Assembly: GCF_013377995.1 (NCBI RefSeq)
Contig: NZ_CP055305.1
Span: forward strand, 806,001 to 870,000
Direction: 5' to 3'
DNA: 64,000 bases
Origin: Mannheimia pernigra
GTDB lineage: Bacteria > Pseudomonadota > Gammaproteobacteria > Enterobacterales > Pasteurellaceae
Shown: piece after piece, positions 25,889-34,053 of the stretch
How positions within the stretch are numbered: the first letter of the stretch is position 1
Layout: each line of letters starts with the position of its first letter
Made by a program: the position numbers and the translations under genes
Notes under the pieces: generated by a model
The model's input: the letters and a program-made list of their open reading frames with translations, nothing else
The model's database searches: none
What the model was told of the DNA's origin: nothing

Positions 25889-27409
25889 TTAATGTTTCCC
25901 CCTAACTCTTTTCATCTCATTACAAGCTTGAACTACATATTCGACAGCCAAAATAATACGATCTTTAGAAGAAGCATAATCTATATTCTTAGTTTTTTTA
26001 AAGCGCTCTTCCTTCTCCTTATAGAGTTTATCTAAAATTTCTTGATGTGGGCCATTAAGTAATGGTCTAAATTTCGGGCATAAATAGCAATTCTCATAGC
26101 TACTTATACAAAATTTATTTGTACCACATGCTCCAATTGTATCTGAACCATTATTGGTTATAAATGATTGAGGGTCATGTCCTCTTTCACTCTCATATAA
26201 ATTCTCTATAATTTTTCCTGCGAACGCTTGGGCTAACTTTCCCATATCTTTCCCTATAGTACGATCGATGTATTGAACGGTATCTGCTGTATTTTCAGTA
26301 TAAACTTTGACATTTTGTGTATCAGAATGGTCTAAAAGTTCTGCAATGATATGAGCACCGACACCTTTTCGTCCCAAATTTGTTCCTCGGGTATAACGAA
26401 ACCTTCTAGCACTAACATGAATAATTTCACCAGTTCGCTCTGAAATAGCTTTTTGTAGGATACAGAATTTACGCAATACACGAAATTCTAATTCGGAAGA
26501 GGAATAATGGAAAATATCTTTATCTAATAAAGATAAATCAAACTTCTTATTTTCTATATTTCCTAATAGACATTTCCAATCTATGAACATGGGTAATTTC
26601 ATTTTGTGATTAACAATAAATTTCTCATCTATAATTTTTAGTAATTTATTATATTGTTGCTCTATAAAATTCAACAAAATTAGGTATAAATCCTCTGTTA
26701 TAGCCAGTTTTTTAAAACTCTCTCTAAATAGAGCACCTCTTTTTTTAGCACTAGGTATATATAGATAATAATTCCAAGTACCTTCTGATATTTCCTTTCT
26801 TAGATCTTCAAATTTCAAATGACGTATTTGTATTGGTCGTCTTGCAGTAGCTTGTAATAAATGAATATAGGCATATGTTTCAAATGAAATAAGATCTTCT
26901 TTCCAGAGCCTAGACAGCTCAAACATTAAAGCTAAAATTTCATTTTGAGTAAATGCGCCAGTGTAAGGGCACCTTGTTAATACTGATATTCCTTTATCAT
27001 TTCCACTTAAGGTAAAACTTTCAAGTAAGGAGACTACAGATTTATCAATCCCATCATATCCATATTCATACCAAGAGAGTAAAAATCCTTTTAATGCGCC
27101 TAAATACCATTCATTCTTTTTTCCTAAGATAGCTTTCCAATTTAATATCGCTGGGACATCAATTACTTTTAAATTAGTATCTATTACTAGCTCTTTAAAT
27201 CTCTTATACATATTAATGGTATGATAACTAGAGTATTTTTCAGCATATATAGCCAATGTTTTCTTAAAACCATTTAGTGTTTTCTTATCTATATCTAATA
27301 CAATTTGAGAAAAGTTAATTATAATGTCTTTACTGATATGCCAGGAATTTTCATGCTCATAAAATTCATATCCATCTCTTGATTTTCTTGGAAATTTATT
27401 TTTACTCAT
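25889..27409 (-). CDS. Tyrosine recombinase, second of trio
   Basis: A 506-residue recombinase. The catalytic signature is LLQATARRPIQIRHL (first Arg), HVSARRFRYTRGT (His-x-x-Arg) and LLDHSDTQNVKVYTEN (His and Tyr). The C-terminal part again has a Cys cluster (CGTNKFCISSYENCYLCP). Its start overlaps the end of the first recombinase by 8 bases, so the trio is one transcription and translation unit. Confidence 0.8.
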   Translation of the reverse strand: MSKNKFPRKSRDGYEFYEHENSWHISKDIIINFSQIVLDIDKKTLNGFKKTLAIYAEKYSSYHTINMYKRFKELVIDTNLKVIDVPAILNWKAILGKKNEWYLGALKGFLLSWYEYGYDGIDKSVVSLLESFTLSGNDKGISVLTRCPYTGAFTQNEILALMFELSRLWKEDLISFETYAYIHLLQATARRPIQIRHLKFEDLRKEISEGTWNYYLYIPSAKKRGALFRESFKKLAITEDLYLILLNFIEQQYNKLLKIIDEKFIVNHKMKLPMFIDWKCLLGNIENKKFDLSLLDKDIFHYSSSELEFRVLRKFCILQKAISERTGEIIHVSARRFRYTRGTNLGRKGVGAHIIAELLDHSDTQNVKVYTENTADTVQYIDRTIGKDMGKLAQAFAGKIIENLYESERGHDPQSFITNNGSDTIGACGTNKFCISSYENCYLCPKFRPLLNGPHQEILDKLYKEKEERFKKTKNIDYASSKDRIILAVEYVVQACNEMKRVRGKH

Positions 27410-28673
27410 AATTATTGACCTTTTCTTGGAAATCTTTCTGTATCTCTAATAAAATTTTATCAGCTTTTTCGCGAATATAACGTTGGTTATAAACATGTGC
27501 CGATCTTTCTGATGTATGTCCCATCAGGTGTTGCCTCATTTTGATTTCTTTTTCAGGGGAAATAAAGTCTTTATGAGAAATATTATGTTTTAATTCAGCA
27601 TTATTTTTATCTATTTTTCTTGAAAATTCTAGATTCCATTCATGGCGAAATATATGAGGATGAATAATAGAAAATTTTTGATTTACTTTTTTCATTGTCG
27701 GTACAATAACATTGTCAAAAGAACTTGTACTAATAGGGTGGCCTAATGTTTTTCCTTTACGATGAGTTACAAATAGATAAGGATGCTTATTGGCATAAGG
27801 GATTTTAGAGCGATAATTCATAATATAATCATCTATAAGCTGAGCTATATGATTTGAAATAGGTAATCTACGCTCTTTTGTCTTAGCTACAGCCTGATTC
27901 CTCCTTGTATCATATTTGTCATCATGTGTTCTTTTAATAAGAATTGAAGGTCTAGCTGTTGCTATATCAATACAATCTATTTTGATTGATAGTAACTCAC
28001 CTCTTCTAATACCAAGATCTTTTAGTAAAATAAACATTAAGTGATTTCGTTTTCTAATGCCAATATCTCGAAATGGATTATTCGGATTTGAAAAATTTGC
28101 AATAGACATAAACTCATCCAAAAGTCCATCAGGTAATTCACTCTCTAATTTTATTAAGGGTACTTTATGATTTTTAGGTCTATGAGCTTTAATTAATGAG
28201 ATAATTTCCATTAAATTTTTCCTGTATCCGTCGGAGATTTTTATGCTTTTAGATAGAAATAAAATATAGTCTGAAAGAGTAGTTAGCCTATTATATTTAT
28301 GACTAAGCGATACAGATGGATAGCTATCAATAAACTGAGTGCGTCCCTTTGTAACAAAACGCTTCTTTACATAGTTAGTCTTTTTCTGTTTAGCAGCATT
28401 TATTTGCATGTGCCTAAAAAGAGATTCTAATTCACTTTCAGTCAGCAGTTTTTCGTTTTTAACTAAATCACTGATTATTAAGTGGTTATTATTTTCCCAC
28501 TCCATTAACCATTGTAAGGTCACTAATTTGTTTCTAATTGTATTTACGGCAGAATATCGTAATTCTAGAGTAACCCACAAAGTGGAATAGAAATCAGGTA
28601 GTTCTGTTTTTTTATTAACCAATAAAGGAAAGCGTTCCCCATTCGTAAAAAGGATTGTTTCTAATCTATGCAT
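27402..28673 (-). CDS. Tyrosine recombinase (TnpA-like), first of trio
   Basis: A 423-residue integrase with a complete catalytic set: LRDLGIRRGELLSI, HPHIFRHEW, MGHTSERSAHVYNQRY. It heads an operon of three recombinases plus a small partner. Three adjacent overlapping tyrosine recombinases are the hallmark of recombinase-in-trio (RIT) elements, and Tn554 has a related TnpA-TnpB-TnpC set. The AT content of the block is higher than that of the core genes. Confidence 0.85.
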   Translation of the reverse strand: MHRLETILFTNGERFPLLVNKKTELPDFYSTLWVTLELRYSAVNTIRNKLVTLQWLMEWENNNHLIISDLVKNEKLLTESELESLFRHMQINAAKQKKTNYVKKRFVTKGRTQFIDSYPSVSLSHKYNRLTTLSDYILFLSKSIKISDGYRKNLMEIISLIKAHRPKNHKVPLIKLESELPDGLLDEFMSIANFSNPNNPFRDIGIRKRNHLMFILLKDLGIRRGELLSIKIDCIDIATARPSILIKRTHDDKYDTRRNQAVAKTKERRLPISNHIAQLIDDYIMNYRSKIPYANKHPYLFVTHRKGKTLGHPISTSSFDNVIVPTMKKVNQKFSIIHPHIFRHEWNLEFSRKIDKNNAELKHNISHKDFISPEKEIKMRQHLMGHTSERSAHVYNQRYIREKADKILLEIQKDFQEKVNNYE

Positions 28674-28750
28674 ATGACTTTAATTTTACAAACAAATATA
28701 TATAAATACTAACAACAAAGATATAACTAGTCAAAATAAATGTAAAAAAA

Positions 28751-28777
28751 GTAGAGCCTTGTTTTACAAGGCTCTAC
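28751..28777 (-). terminator. Terminator
   Basis: GTAGAGCCTTG-tttta-CAAGGCTCTAC, an 11-base stem, followed on the minus strand by seven T. It would end transcription from the gene at 28824-29510. Confidence 0.75.
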
Positions 28778-28823
28778 CTAGATACTCTATGATTTATTTT
28801 GACAGTTTAGATATATACGTATC

Positions 28824-29510
28824 TCAAAAAGGAATATCATCAAAATTTATTTCGTTGTAGCCGTTATTTTGAAAAGCGAAAAGTAGTAATTTGCCAATCT
28901 GTTTATCTGAATAAGTGATTTTTTCTGTAAGAATGGAGCGTTTATAGGTTTGAATGTGTTTCCCTGTTAGCTCTAACAATAATTGATTAGCTGAAAAACC
29001 AACATCTTTTTTACTCTTTTCTCTAGCCCATTCGATAAGCTCATAAACAGAAATATAATCGCTTTGATTTTGGCTCATTGTTTCTATTTTTGTTTGAGGA
29101 ACTTTATCTAATAATTCAGGCATTTTGGATTTAATCAGTTTTGCTATTTCAGATCCTCTTACCGTAAATCGGGTAAGTTCTAAGGTATTGAAGGCATTAT
29201 CTGCTATCACTTCATTCAAATAACCTTTGATATGATCAAAAGTGTCTTTGAAATGATTGCTCATAGGTTCGTAGCTATGCCTTTCCCCTCTTTGATCAAT
29301 TTCAAAGACCGTACAATAAACAAAAGCATTATCATACTGATTATGTGAGCCTCCTTTACGAAAACCAAAAATAAGCCCCTCTAGCTTGTCGGCAATAGAT
29401 GCCGGCGTTCTATTCGTGTAACTAACTAATTTTTCAATCAAGTCTTTTAGGGAAATTACGGGATTAGAAAGATTTTCAAGTATTGAAATAAATTGACTAT
29501 GATCAGCCAT
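28824..29510 (-). CDS. Hypothetical protein of the integrated element
   Basis: A 228-residue soluble protein that I do not recognise. Its middle part (ELTRFTVRGSEIAKLIKSKM) and C-terminus (ending NEINFDDIPF, like the acidic tips found in some DNA-repair and replication partners) hint at an accessory DNA role, but this is speculation. It is followed by a good terminator and preceded by a 314-base gap, so it is transcribed alone. Confidence 0.6.
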   Translation of the reverse strand: MADHSQFISILENLSNPVISLKDLIEKLVSYTNRTPASIADKLEGLIFGFRKGGSHNQYDNAFVYCTVFEIDQRGERHSYEPMSNHFKDTFDHIKGYLNEVIADNAFNTLELTRFTVRGSEIAKLIKSKMPELLDKVPQTKIETMSQNQSDYISVYELIEWAREKSKKDVGFSANQLLLELTGKHIQTYKRSILTEKITYSDKQIGKLLLFAFQNNGYNEINFDDIPF

Positions 29511-29824
29511 AAAACGCCCCTTTAACGCTGCCCTTTACTGTGAGAGCGTGGAAAGAGAAATAAAGGGCTTTCTCCTTTCGTTTTGGTAGCTACTCCGCCA
29601 CTATCCACACTAATTTGAATAAATCCGTATAGTTACGGATTGAACTTGATAGGCTGTATTTTATTACAGTAAAAGAGGCTGTTCAAGCGGTCATTTCCCT
29701 GTAAAAAAATTTCTTACGTTATCGAACCGCAATCGGGGCGTGATTGGTACCGAATTGGTACGGATACGGAACTGATTTGGAATATCTAGGAGCAAATAAA
29801 AAGCCGTCAATTTTCATCAACGGC
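29511..29824. other. Gap with palindromes and a terminator
   Basis: No gene is visible here. The gap holds the palindrome ATCCGTA-tagt-TACGGAT near 29623-29640, a pair GGTACCGAATTGGTACGG near 29747, and a single uptake-like CAAGCGGTC near 29685. At 29801-29827 AAGCCGT...ACGGCTT is a terminator for the toxin gene that ends at 29825. The region upstream of 29510 should also hold the promoter of the preceding entry. Confidence 0.5.
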
Positions 29825-30292
29825 TTAAGGTTCATTTTGAGTCACAATATCAGGGCAAGCATTTTGGCGGATAGCATTCTTTAGAAAGCGTTTATATCTA
29901 GCTGCTACCGATTTAGACGATAGAACGCCTTTCAATATAGCGTGATAGATTTCATCATTGATTAAGGCTTTCTGAATGAAATAACCTTGTTCTATGTTTG
30001 AACGTATATCTGCTAAGGTGTCAATTCTTAAATGGCGGTAGAAAATAAAGCTGTCTCTAGTGATAAATTCGTGTATGCCGGCTTTTAAAATACAAGTTTC
30101 ATCTAGTGCTTTGTCGCCCTTAATACTAGAGCAGCTTACATTTAAAATCATATCTTCTTTGCCGGTTTCACCATCAAAACAGGGGTCAGTCAGCAAGATA
30201 TAAAGGTGCTTGTAGTTGTTTTCTTCCTTACCGTAATTTGTGGGGCGTAGAATAGTAACCTGTCTTTGTATTTTAGGCATTATTTGAACCAT
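29825..30292 (-). CDS. Putative toxin of a Panacea-type toxin-antitoxin pair
   Basis: A 155-residue protein encoded directly behind a Panacea-domain gene and overlapping it by 20 bases. The central part (LYILLTDPCFD, MILNVSCSSIKGD, ETCILKAGIHEFITRDSFI, FYRHLRI) has the strand pattern of PemK/MazF-like proteins, where a Cys-x-Leu and His-x-Phe-Ile section is common. This suggests an mRNA-cutting toxin, but that is inference. Starts at 30292 or at ATG 30280 (MPKIQR) are both possible. Confidence 0.55.
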   Translation of the reverse strand: MVQIMPKIQRQVTILRPTNYGKEENNYKHLYILLTDPCFDGETGKEDMILNVSCSSIKGDKALDETCILKAGIHEFITRDSFIFYRHLRIDTLADIRSNIEQGYFIQKALINDEIYHAILKGVLSSKSVAARYKRFLKNAIRQNACPDIVTQNEP

Positions 30293-30860
30293 TCAAGAGT
30301 TTATCCACTGCCATTTGTTCTTCTTGCTGTTCTAATATGCTTTCGATTTCGCTTTCTGTTTTACCTAAATTAGCAAGTAGTGTTTTTAAATAAATAGGCT
30401 TGCTTCTTCCCTGCGGATCTTCCCATTCGGGGATATATTTCGGATTATGCGTATATTCTACTAGGGCGAAAGGCTTATAGCTTCCGAAAGTCGCAAAGAC
30501 TTCATCTAAAATTTCGGTGTCACTTTCTGATAGGCAATCAAAAAAGTATTCATCTGTAGTATCTACGGCTTTTTTTAGGCTGATTTTATGATCTTCTTTA
30601 TCGGCTATCCAATCACCCCAAATGCTGCCTTTTTGGTAAAGGCTCGCTTCTTCGCCTCGCATTAGGTTTAGCGTGTTGCTTAATACCGGTCCATACGGCA
30701 AAGAGTAATATTCATCGTTAGAAATAGAGTAGCTATATCTTTGCCAAGAGAGGCGGTCAGCAAGATAAAGCAATTTCATTACCTTAATATGCTCCATTGT
30801 GCCGCCAGCCTTATTTAATAAATAAGCCGTTGCCTGTGCTACTTTTAATTCATCAAACAT
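30273..30860 (-). CDS. Panacea-domain antitoxin (SocA-like)
   Basis: A 195-residue protein with the SocA/Panacea fold signature in the first 70 residues: AQATAYLLNKAGGTMEHIKV, MKLLYLADR and YYSLPYGPVLS. Panacea domains act as chaperone-like neutralising modules in PanAT toxin-antitoxin systems paired with many unrelated toxins. The gene comes before its toxin partner in the same operon. The C-terminal 60 residues, rich in Glu and Gln, are the likely toxin-specific part. Confidence 0.8.
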   Translation of the reverse strand: MFDELKVAQATAYLLNKAGGTMEHIKVMKLLYLADRLSWQRYSYSISNDEYYSLPYGPVLSNTLNLMRGEEASLYQKGSIWGDWIADKEDHKISLKKAVDTTDEYFFDCLSESDTEILDEVFATFGSYKPFALVEYTHNPKYIPEWEDPQGRSKPIYLKTLLANLGKTESEIESILEQQEEQMAVDKLLNGSNNA

Positions 30861-30989
30861 AATTGCCCCTTTGCCTCATAAATTAGGCTTTCATTTATGG
30901 GTATTATAAAGATAAATGGCTATCGAATAAAGCCGTATAGTCTTTAGTAGTGTTTTATAGGTGCATAGTAAACACAAGGTAGAAAATAA

Positions 30990-31017
30990 AAAGCCGCCAA
31001 TCATCAGATCAACGGCT
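30990..31017 (-). terminator. Terminator of the two antitoxin-like genes
   Basis: AAGCCG ... CGGCT with a T-rich end on the minus strand, just after the gene at 31023. Confidence 0.5.
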
Positions 31018-31022
31018 CATTT

Positions 31023-31328
31023 TTAAAGTCGGGCAATTTGTTCAAATACCTGTGGAGATTGTTCCACTAATCGCAAAAGGATAGTTGCCTGTGGGTTTGG
31101 GGTACTTTTCCCTTGCTCCCACCCTTGATAGGTTTTTACGCTTGTTCGTAAACGTTGAGCAAATACCGCTTGAGAGAGGTTTAATCTTGCTCTAATAGCT
31201 TTTACCTCATCGGCTGAAATCTGTAATGGCTCAGGGCGTGATAGCGTTTCAGTGCGTAATGTTCGTTTGCCCTCGAGGTGTTCTTTCATTGCTGTTAAGC
31301 CCTCCATTAAGTCATTGTAAAAGCTCAT
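31023..31328 (-). CDS. NadS/HigA-like HTH regulator
   Basis: A 101-residue protein with a Cro/CI-type helix-turn-helix at residues 40-95: SADEVKAIRARLNLSQAVFA, VKTYQGWEQGKSTPN. This is the build of NadS and HigA antitoxins, which usually pair with a RelE/HigB toxin. No such toxin gene is next to it. It lies 8 bases after the gene at 31337-31660. Confidence 0.75.
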   Translation of the reverse strand: MSFYNDLMEGLTAMKEHLEGKRTLRTETLSRPEPLQISADEVKAIRARLNLSQAVFAQRLRTSVKTYQGWEQGKSTPNPQATILLRLVEQSPQVFEQIARL

Positions 31329-31336
31329 TGTTACCC

Positions 31337-31660
31337 TTAAATGTTTTTAACCTGTGGAATAAGCACTAAATTGAAAGCCCCTAAAATCTTTTGAATGGTG
31401 TCAAATCGTGGCTTGCTACCTTTGGCTAGGGTTTTATATAGGCTCTCTCTTCCTAGCCCTGTTTGCTTCGCAAGTTCCGCCATTCCTCTAGCCCTTGCTA
31501 TATCGTTTAAGGCTTCTAGAAATTCGTCTTGGTCTCCCTCTTTCAACACTTCGGCTAAATAGGCTTGTATAGTTTCCTCGTCAGTTAGAAATTCCGCTAC
31601 ATCAAAAGGGCGTAAGCCGTGTTTATCTGCCATTTCTTCGTTAATTTGTACTGCTTCCAT
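31337..31660 (-). CDS. HI1420-type addiction-module antitoxin
   Basis: A 107-residue protein with FDVAEFLTDEETIQAYL near the start and a helix-turn-helix MAELAKQTGLGRESLYKTLA in the second half, ending in LVLIPQV. This is the layout of the antitoxin group typified by Haemophilus HI1420, normally preceded by a RelE-like toxin (HI1419 type). The upstream 300 bases contain no such gene, so the toxin has been lost. Confidence 0.8.
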   Translation of the reverse strand: MEAVQINEEMADKHGLRPFDVAEFLTDEETIQAYLAEVLKEGDQDEFLEALNDIARARGMAELAKQTGLGRESLYKTLAKGSKPRFDTIQKILGAFNLVLIPQVKNI

Positions 31661-31967
31661 TACTGCCCTCTTAAATTTGCCTATAAAAGTATCCTATTAG
31701 ATACACATTATCAAGCATTACCCTCAATTTAGGTGATGTTTTGGTGAAGTTGGTGATATTTTGGTGATGTTTTTTTAAAAAATATCACCACTCTTAGAGC
31801 CTTGATATATAAGGGTTTATATTAATTTTGGTGATAATGGTGATATTTTTTTTAAAAGTTTGGCTGTAAAAAAATATATATAGAAGAACGGCAATAAAAA
31901 AGCCGTCAGGCGATAACCTAACGGCATTACAAGCGGTCATATTTGGCGGAAAATTTACTAAGTTTTA
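31661..31967. repeat. Gap with iteron-like TTGGTGATATT repeats
   Basis: No gene here. Five copies of a motif near TTGGTGATRTT lie in direct order at 31731-31771 and at 31827-31850, with one inverted copy AATATCACCA at 31781. Next to the antitoxin start, GTATC-ctatta-GATAC (31689-31704) looks like its operator. A hairpin GCCGTCAGGCGATAACCTAACGGC near 31902-31925 ends the integrase side. Confidence 0.5.
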
Positions 31968-33194
31968 CTAAGCTACTTTTAAATGATATTGAGGCAAGCT
32001 ACCTTGTGAACATTCTTCTACAAAATCCGCCCATACTTGGAGCAGTTTAAAACGTTGTTCTAGGCGTTCGCCCCTGTCATAAGCCGCCTTTACTCTGTTG
32101 CTGTTTATATGAGATAGAGCCACTTCGATTAAATCACTGTTATATCCTTTCTCATTGAGATAAGTAGAGGCAATAGACCGCAAGCCGTGAGCTACTAATT
32201 TGCCTTTGTAGCCCATTCATTTGATCGCACTGTTGGCGGTTTGTGTATTAACGTGCGTTTGAGGGTTCTTCACACTTGGGAAGATGTATTCTTTGCCGCC
32301 ACTTAGTTTCTTAATTTCTCGCAAGAGGGCGATTGTTTGCCGTGATAATGTGATTTTATGCTCAATACCTCGCTTCATATTTTCCGCCGGTATCGTCCAC
32401 AGTTTCGCACGTTCGTCTATATCCGCCCATTTCGCCTTAGCCGCTTCGTTAGGGCGTGTCATTGTGAGTAACTGCCACAGAATTAAATAGCGTGTCTGTA
32501 GATGAATTTGGGCGTTCTGTAGCGTGTATAAGAACTCGCCTAAATCTTCAGGCTTGATTGTCTTAAAATGCGCTACCGTTGGGCTATCGAACTCTTTCGC
32601 AATGTTGGCGGTGGGGTTAGCCGGTATCATTTCACGATGTACGGCAAAAGTCATTATTTCATTATGCTTCTGAATAGTACGCTTTAACTTCTCTAGCTTG
32701 CCCTCGTCTTGATATTGTTTAAAAGCCTTAATCGCCATCGGAGCGGTTATCTGCGTGATAGGCATTTGCCCGGAATGCGACAATAGGTTGTTTTTGATAA
32801 GGGCGATCACATCTTTTTGGTAGTTATCCGAAAAATTCTTCTTCGTCTTGCGGTGTTCAAGCCACGCCCACGCCACTTTCTCATAAACATTGGTAAGCTC
32901 ATTTGCTTTCGCCTGTTCTTGCTGTTGGCGGTGGTGTTGCGGATCGATATTCTGAGCAAGCAAGGCCCTATATTCCTCTCGAGTTTCCCTCGCTTGTGCT
33001 AAAGATATATCAGGGTAAGCTCCAATGCTTAGATCATTTCGTTTTTTTGTGAACGGTCTCTCATATCTAAACCGCCAAAATTTGGAATTTTGAGTAATAA
33101 CCAGCAATAAGCCGTTGCCATCTCTCAATGGGCTATCTTCGGGCTTCGCTTTTCTTATCTGTGTGTCATTCAAAGGTATGATTTTTCTCGCCAT
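31968..33194 (-). pseudogene. P4-type integrase with one in-frame stop
   Basis: The N-terminal 325 residues (33194-32217) have the arm-binding domain of P4-like integrases (LNDTQIRKAKPEDSPLRDGN, DISLAQARETREEYRALLAQ) and the first catalytic Arg (LLTMTRPNEAAKAKW). TGA at 32217-32219 interrupts the frame. The same frame then continues for 82 residues with the second catalytic box (VAHGLRSIASTYLNE) and the Tyr (VKAAYDRGERLEQR). A CGA to TGA change would explain the stop. The gene lies next to ssrA, a classic integration site, so it once inserted this island. Confidence 0.85.
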
Positions 33195-33202
33195 AGTAAG
33201 CC

Positions 33203-33338
33203 TTTAGGAGTATAAGAACCAACGTTTAGGAGTATAAAACTAAAAGCGATAAAGCCTTATCTAGTCAGGCTTTAACGTGATTTTAGGAGTGCGAAAATTT
33301 ATAAGTGTTTGCTCGTACTCCTAAATATACTCCTAAAA
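33203..33338. repeat. Integrase arm-type repeats
   Basis: TTTAGGAGTATAA occurs at 33203 and 33225, TTTTAGGAGTGC at 33281, and inverted copies GTACTCCTAAA at 33315 and ATACTCCTAAAA at 33327. Five related sites between int and ssrA suit binding of the integrase N-terminal domain and control of its own promoter. Confidence 0.6.
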
Positions 33339-33383
33339 TCTTCGGATTTGATTGTATCGTATAGAGGTACGCAACGGACAATA

Positions 33384-33418
33384 AAAAAGCCTTGAAGTAT
33401 TGATTTTCAAGGCTTTTT
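33384..33418. terminator. Terminator behind ssrA
   Basis: AAAAAGCCTTGAA and TTCAAGGCTTTTT form a 13-base stem with a 9-base loop. It can end transcription from ssrA on the minus strand and from the other side. Confidence 0.75.
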
Positions 33419-33450
33419 AGGTATCTATAGAACGCTATAGGTTTATAATT

Positions 33451-33817
33451 TGGTGGAGCTGGCGGGAGTTGAACCCGCGTCCGAAATTTCTCTACCTTCA
33501 GTACTACATGTTTAGTCTAGTCTTTAATTTCGCTTACACACAGCGGACAGACACGCAATGTATAAACTAGCTTTATTCAATTTAGTGTTTCGATCCTAAA
33601 GCGGCGGCGTCCACACGATCTCGTTTTGGGTGACTTATCTTTATCCTCGTCTTACGAGCGGAAGCTGAGGAGATAAGGCTTTAAAGCAGGTTATTAAGCT
33701 GCTAAAGCGTATTGTTCGTCGTTTGCGACTATTATTTTGCGGTTTGTTTACGAGGCCTACCGCACCTCGACATGCACCTTGGGCTTCGCTAATCCCGTCG
33801 AATCCAAAATCAGCCCC
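33451..33817 (-). ncRNA. ssrA: tmRNA
   Basis: Transfer-messenger RNA for ribosome rescue. On the minus strand the 5' end reads GGGGCTGATTTTGGATTCGA and the 3' end is the tRNA-like GGGTTCAACTCCCGCCAGCT plus CCACCA, with CCA encoded. The tag frame GCA AAC GAC GAA CAA TAC GCT TTA GCA GCT TAA gives ANDEQYALAA, the Haemophilus-type tag. At 367 bases it has normal length. The 3' end faces an integrase gene and is the probable attachment site of the neighbouring island; the 3' sequence was restored on integration. Confidence 0.97.
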
Positions 33818-33829
33818 AAAAGAGGCACT

Positions 33830-33858
33830 ATTCTAAAGGAAAGCGGTTAAATTTGCAA
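33830..33858 (-). promoter_or_regulatory. ssrA promoter
   Basis: On the minus strand TTGCAA (33858-33853), a 17-base spacer and TAGAAT (33835-33830) lie 12 bases before the mature 5' end of tmRNA. This leaves a short leader to be removed by RNase P. Confidence 0.6.
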
Positions 33859-33947
33859 AATATTTTGCAAATGGTAGTCATTAAAATGAGATTCAGCCTC
33901 TTTTTTCGGGTAAATGCTTATGTGCTAATCTGGTTGTTACTGAAAAG

Positions 33948-33982
33948 AAAAAGTTGAGTTTCTAGTGAACTCAACTTTTTTA
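33948..33982. terminator. Terminator between ssrA and rpoH
   Basis: AAAAAGTTGAGTT-tctagtg-AACTCAACTTTTTT, a strong symmetric stem with T runs both ways. It insulates rpoH from upstream transcription. Confidence 0.75.
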
Positions 33983-34012
33983 TGTCTCTCTAATAAAAGA
34001 TTAGGATAACAC

Positions 34013-34021
34013 TGCTATAAT
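34013..34021 (+). promoter_or_regulatory. Extended -10 promoter of rpoH
   Basis: TGCTATAAT is a perfect extended -10 box, 32 bases before the rpoH start. No good -35 box is visible, which extended -10 promoters tolerate. Confidence 0.5.
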
Positions 34022-34053
34022 GTTTAAATTGGCTTAGGGTTAAGAGAAGTAGA

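Noticed and set aside
23848..28673. Prophage integrase module
   Set aside because: No structural, lysis or replication genes of a phage are near, and three recombinases in one operon are not a phage feature.
31731..31850. CRISPR array
   Set aside because: The TTGGTGATATT repeats are about 11 bases, unevenly spaced and without spacers of constant length; no cas genes are near.
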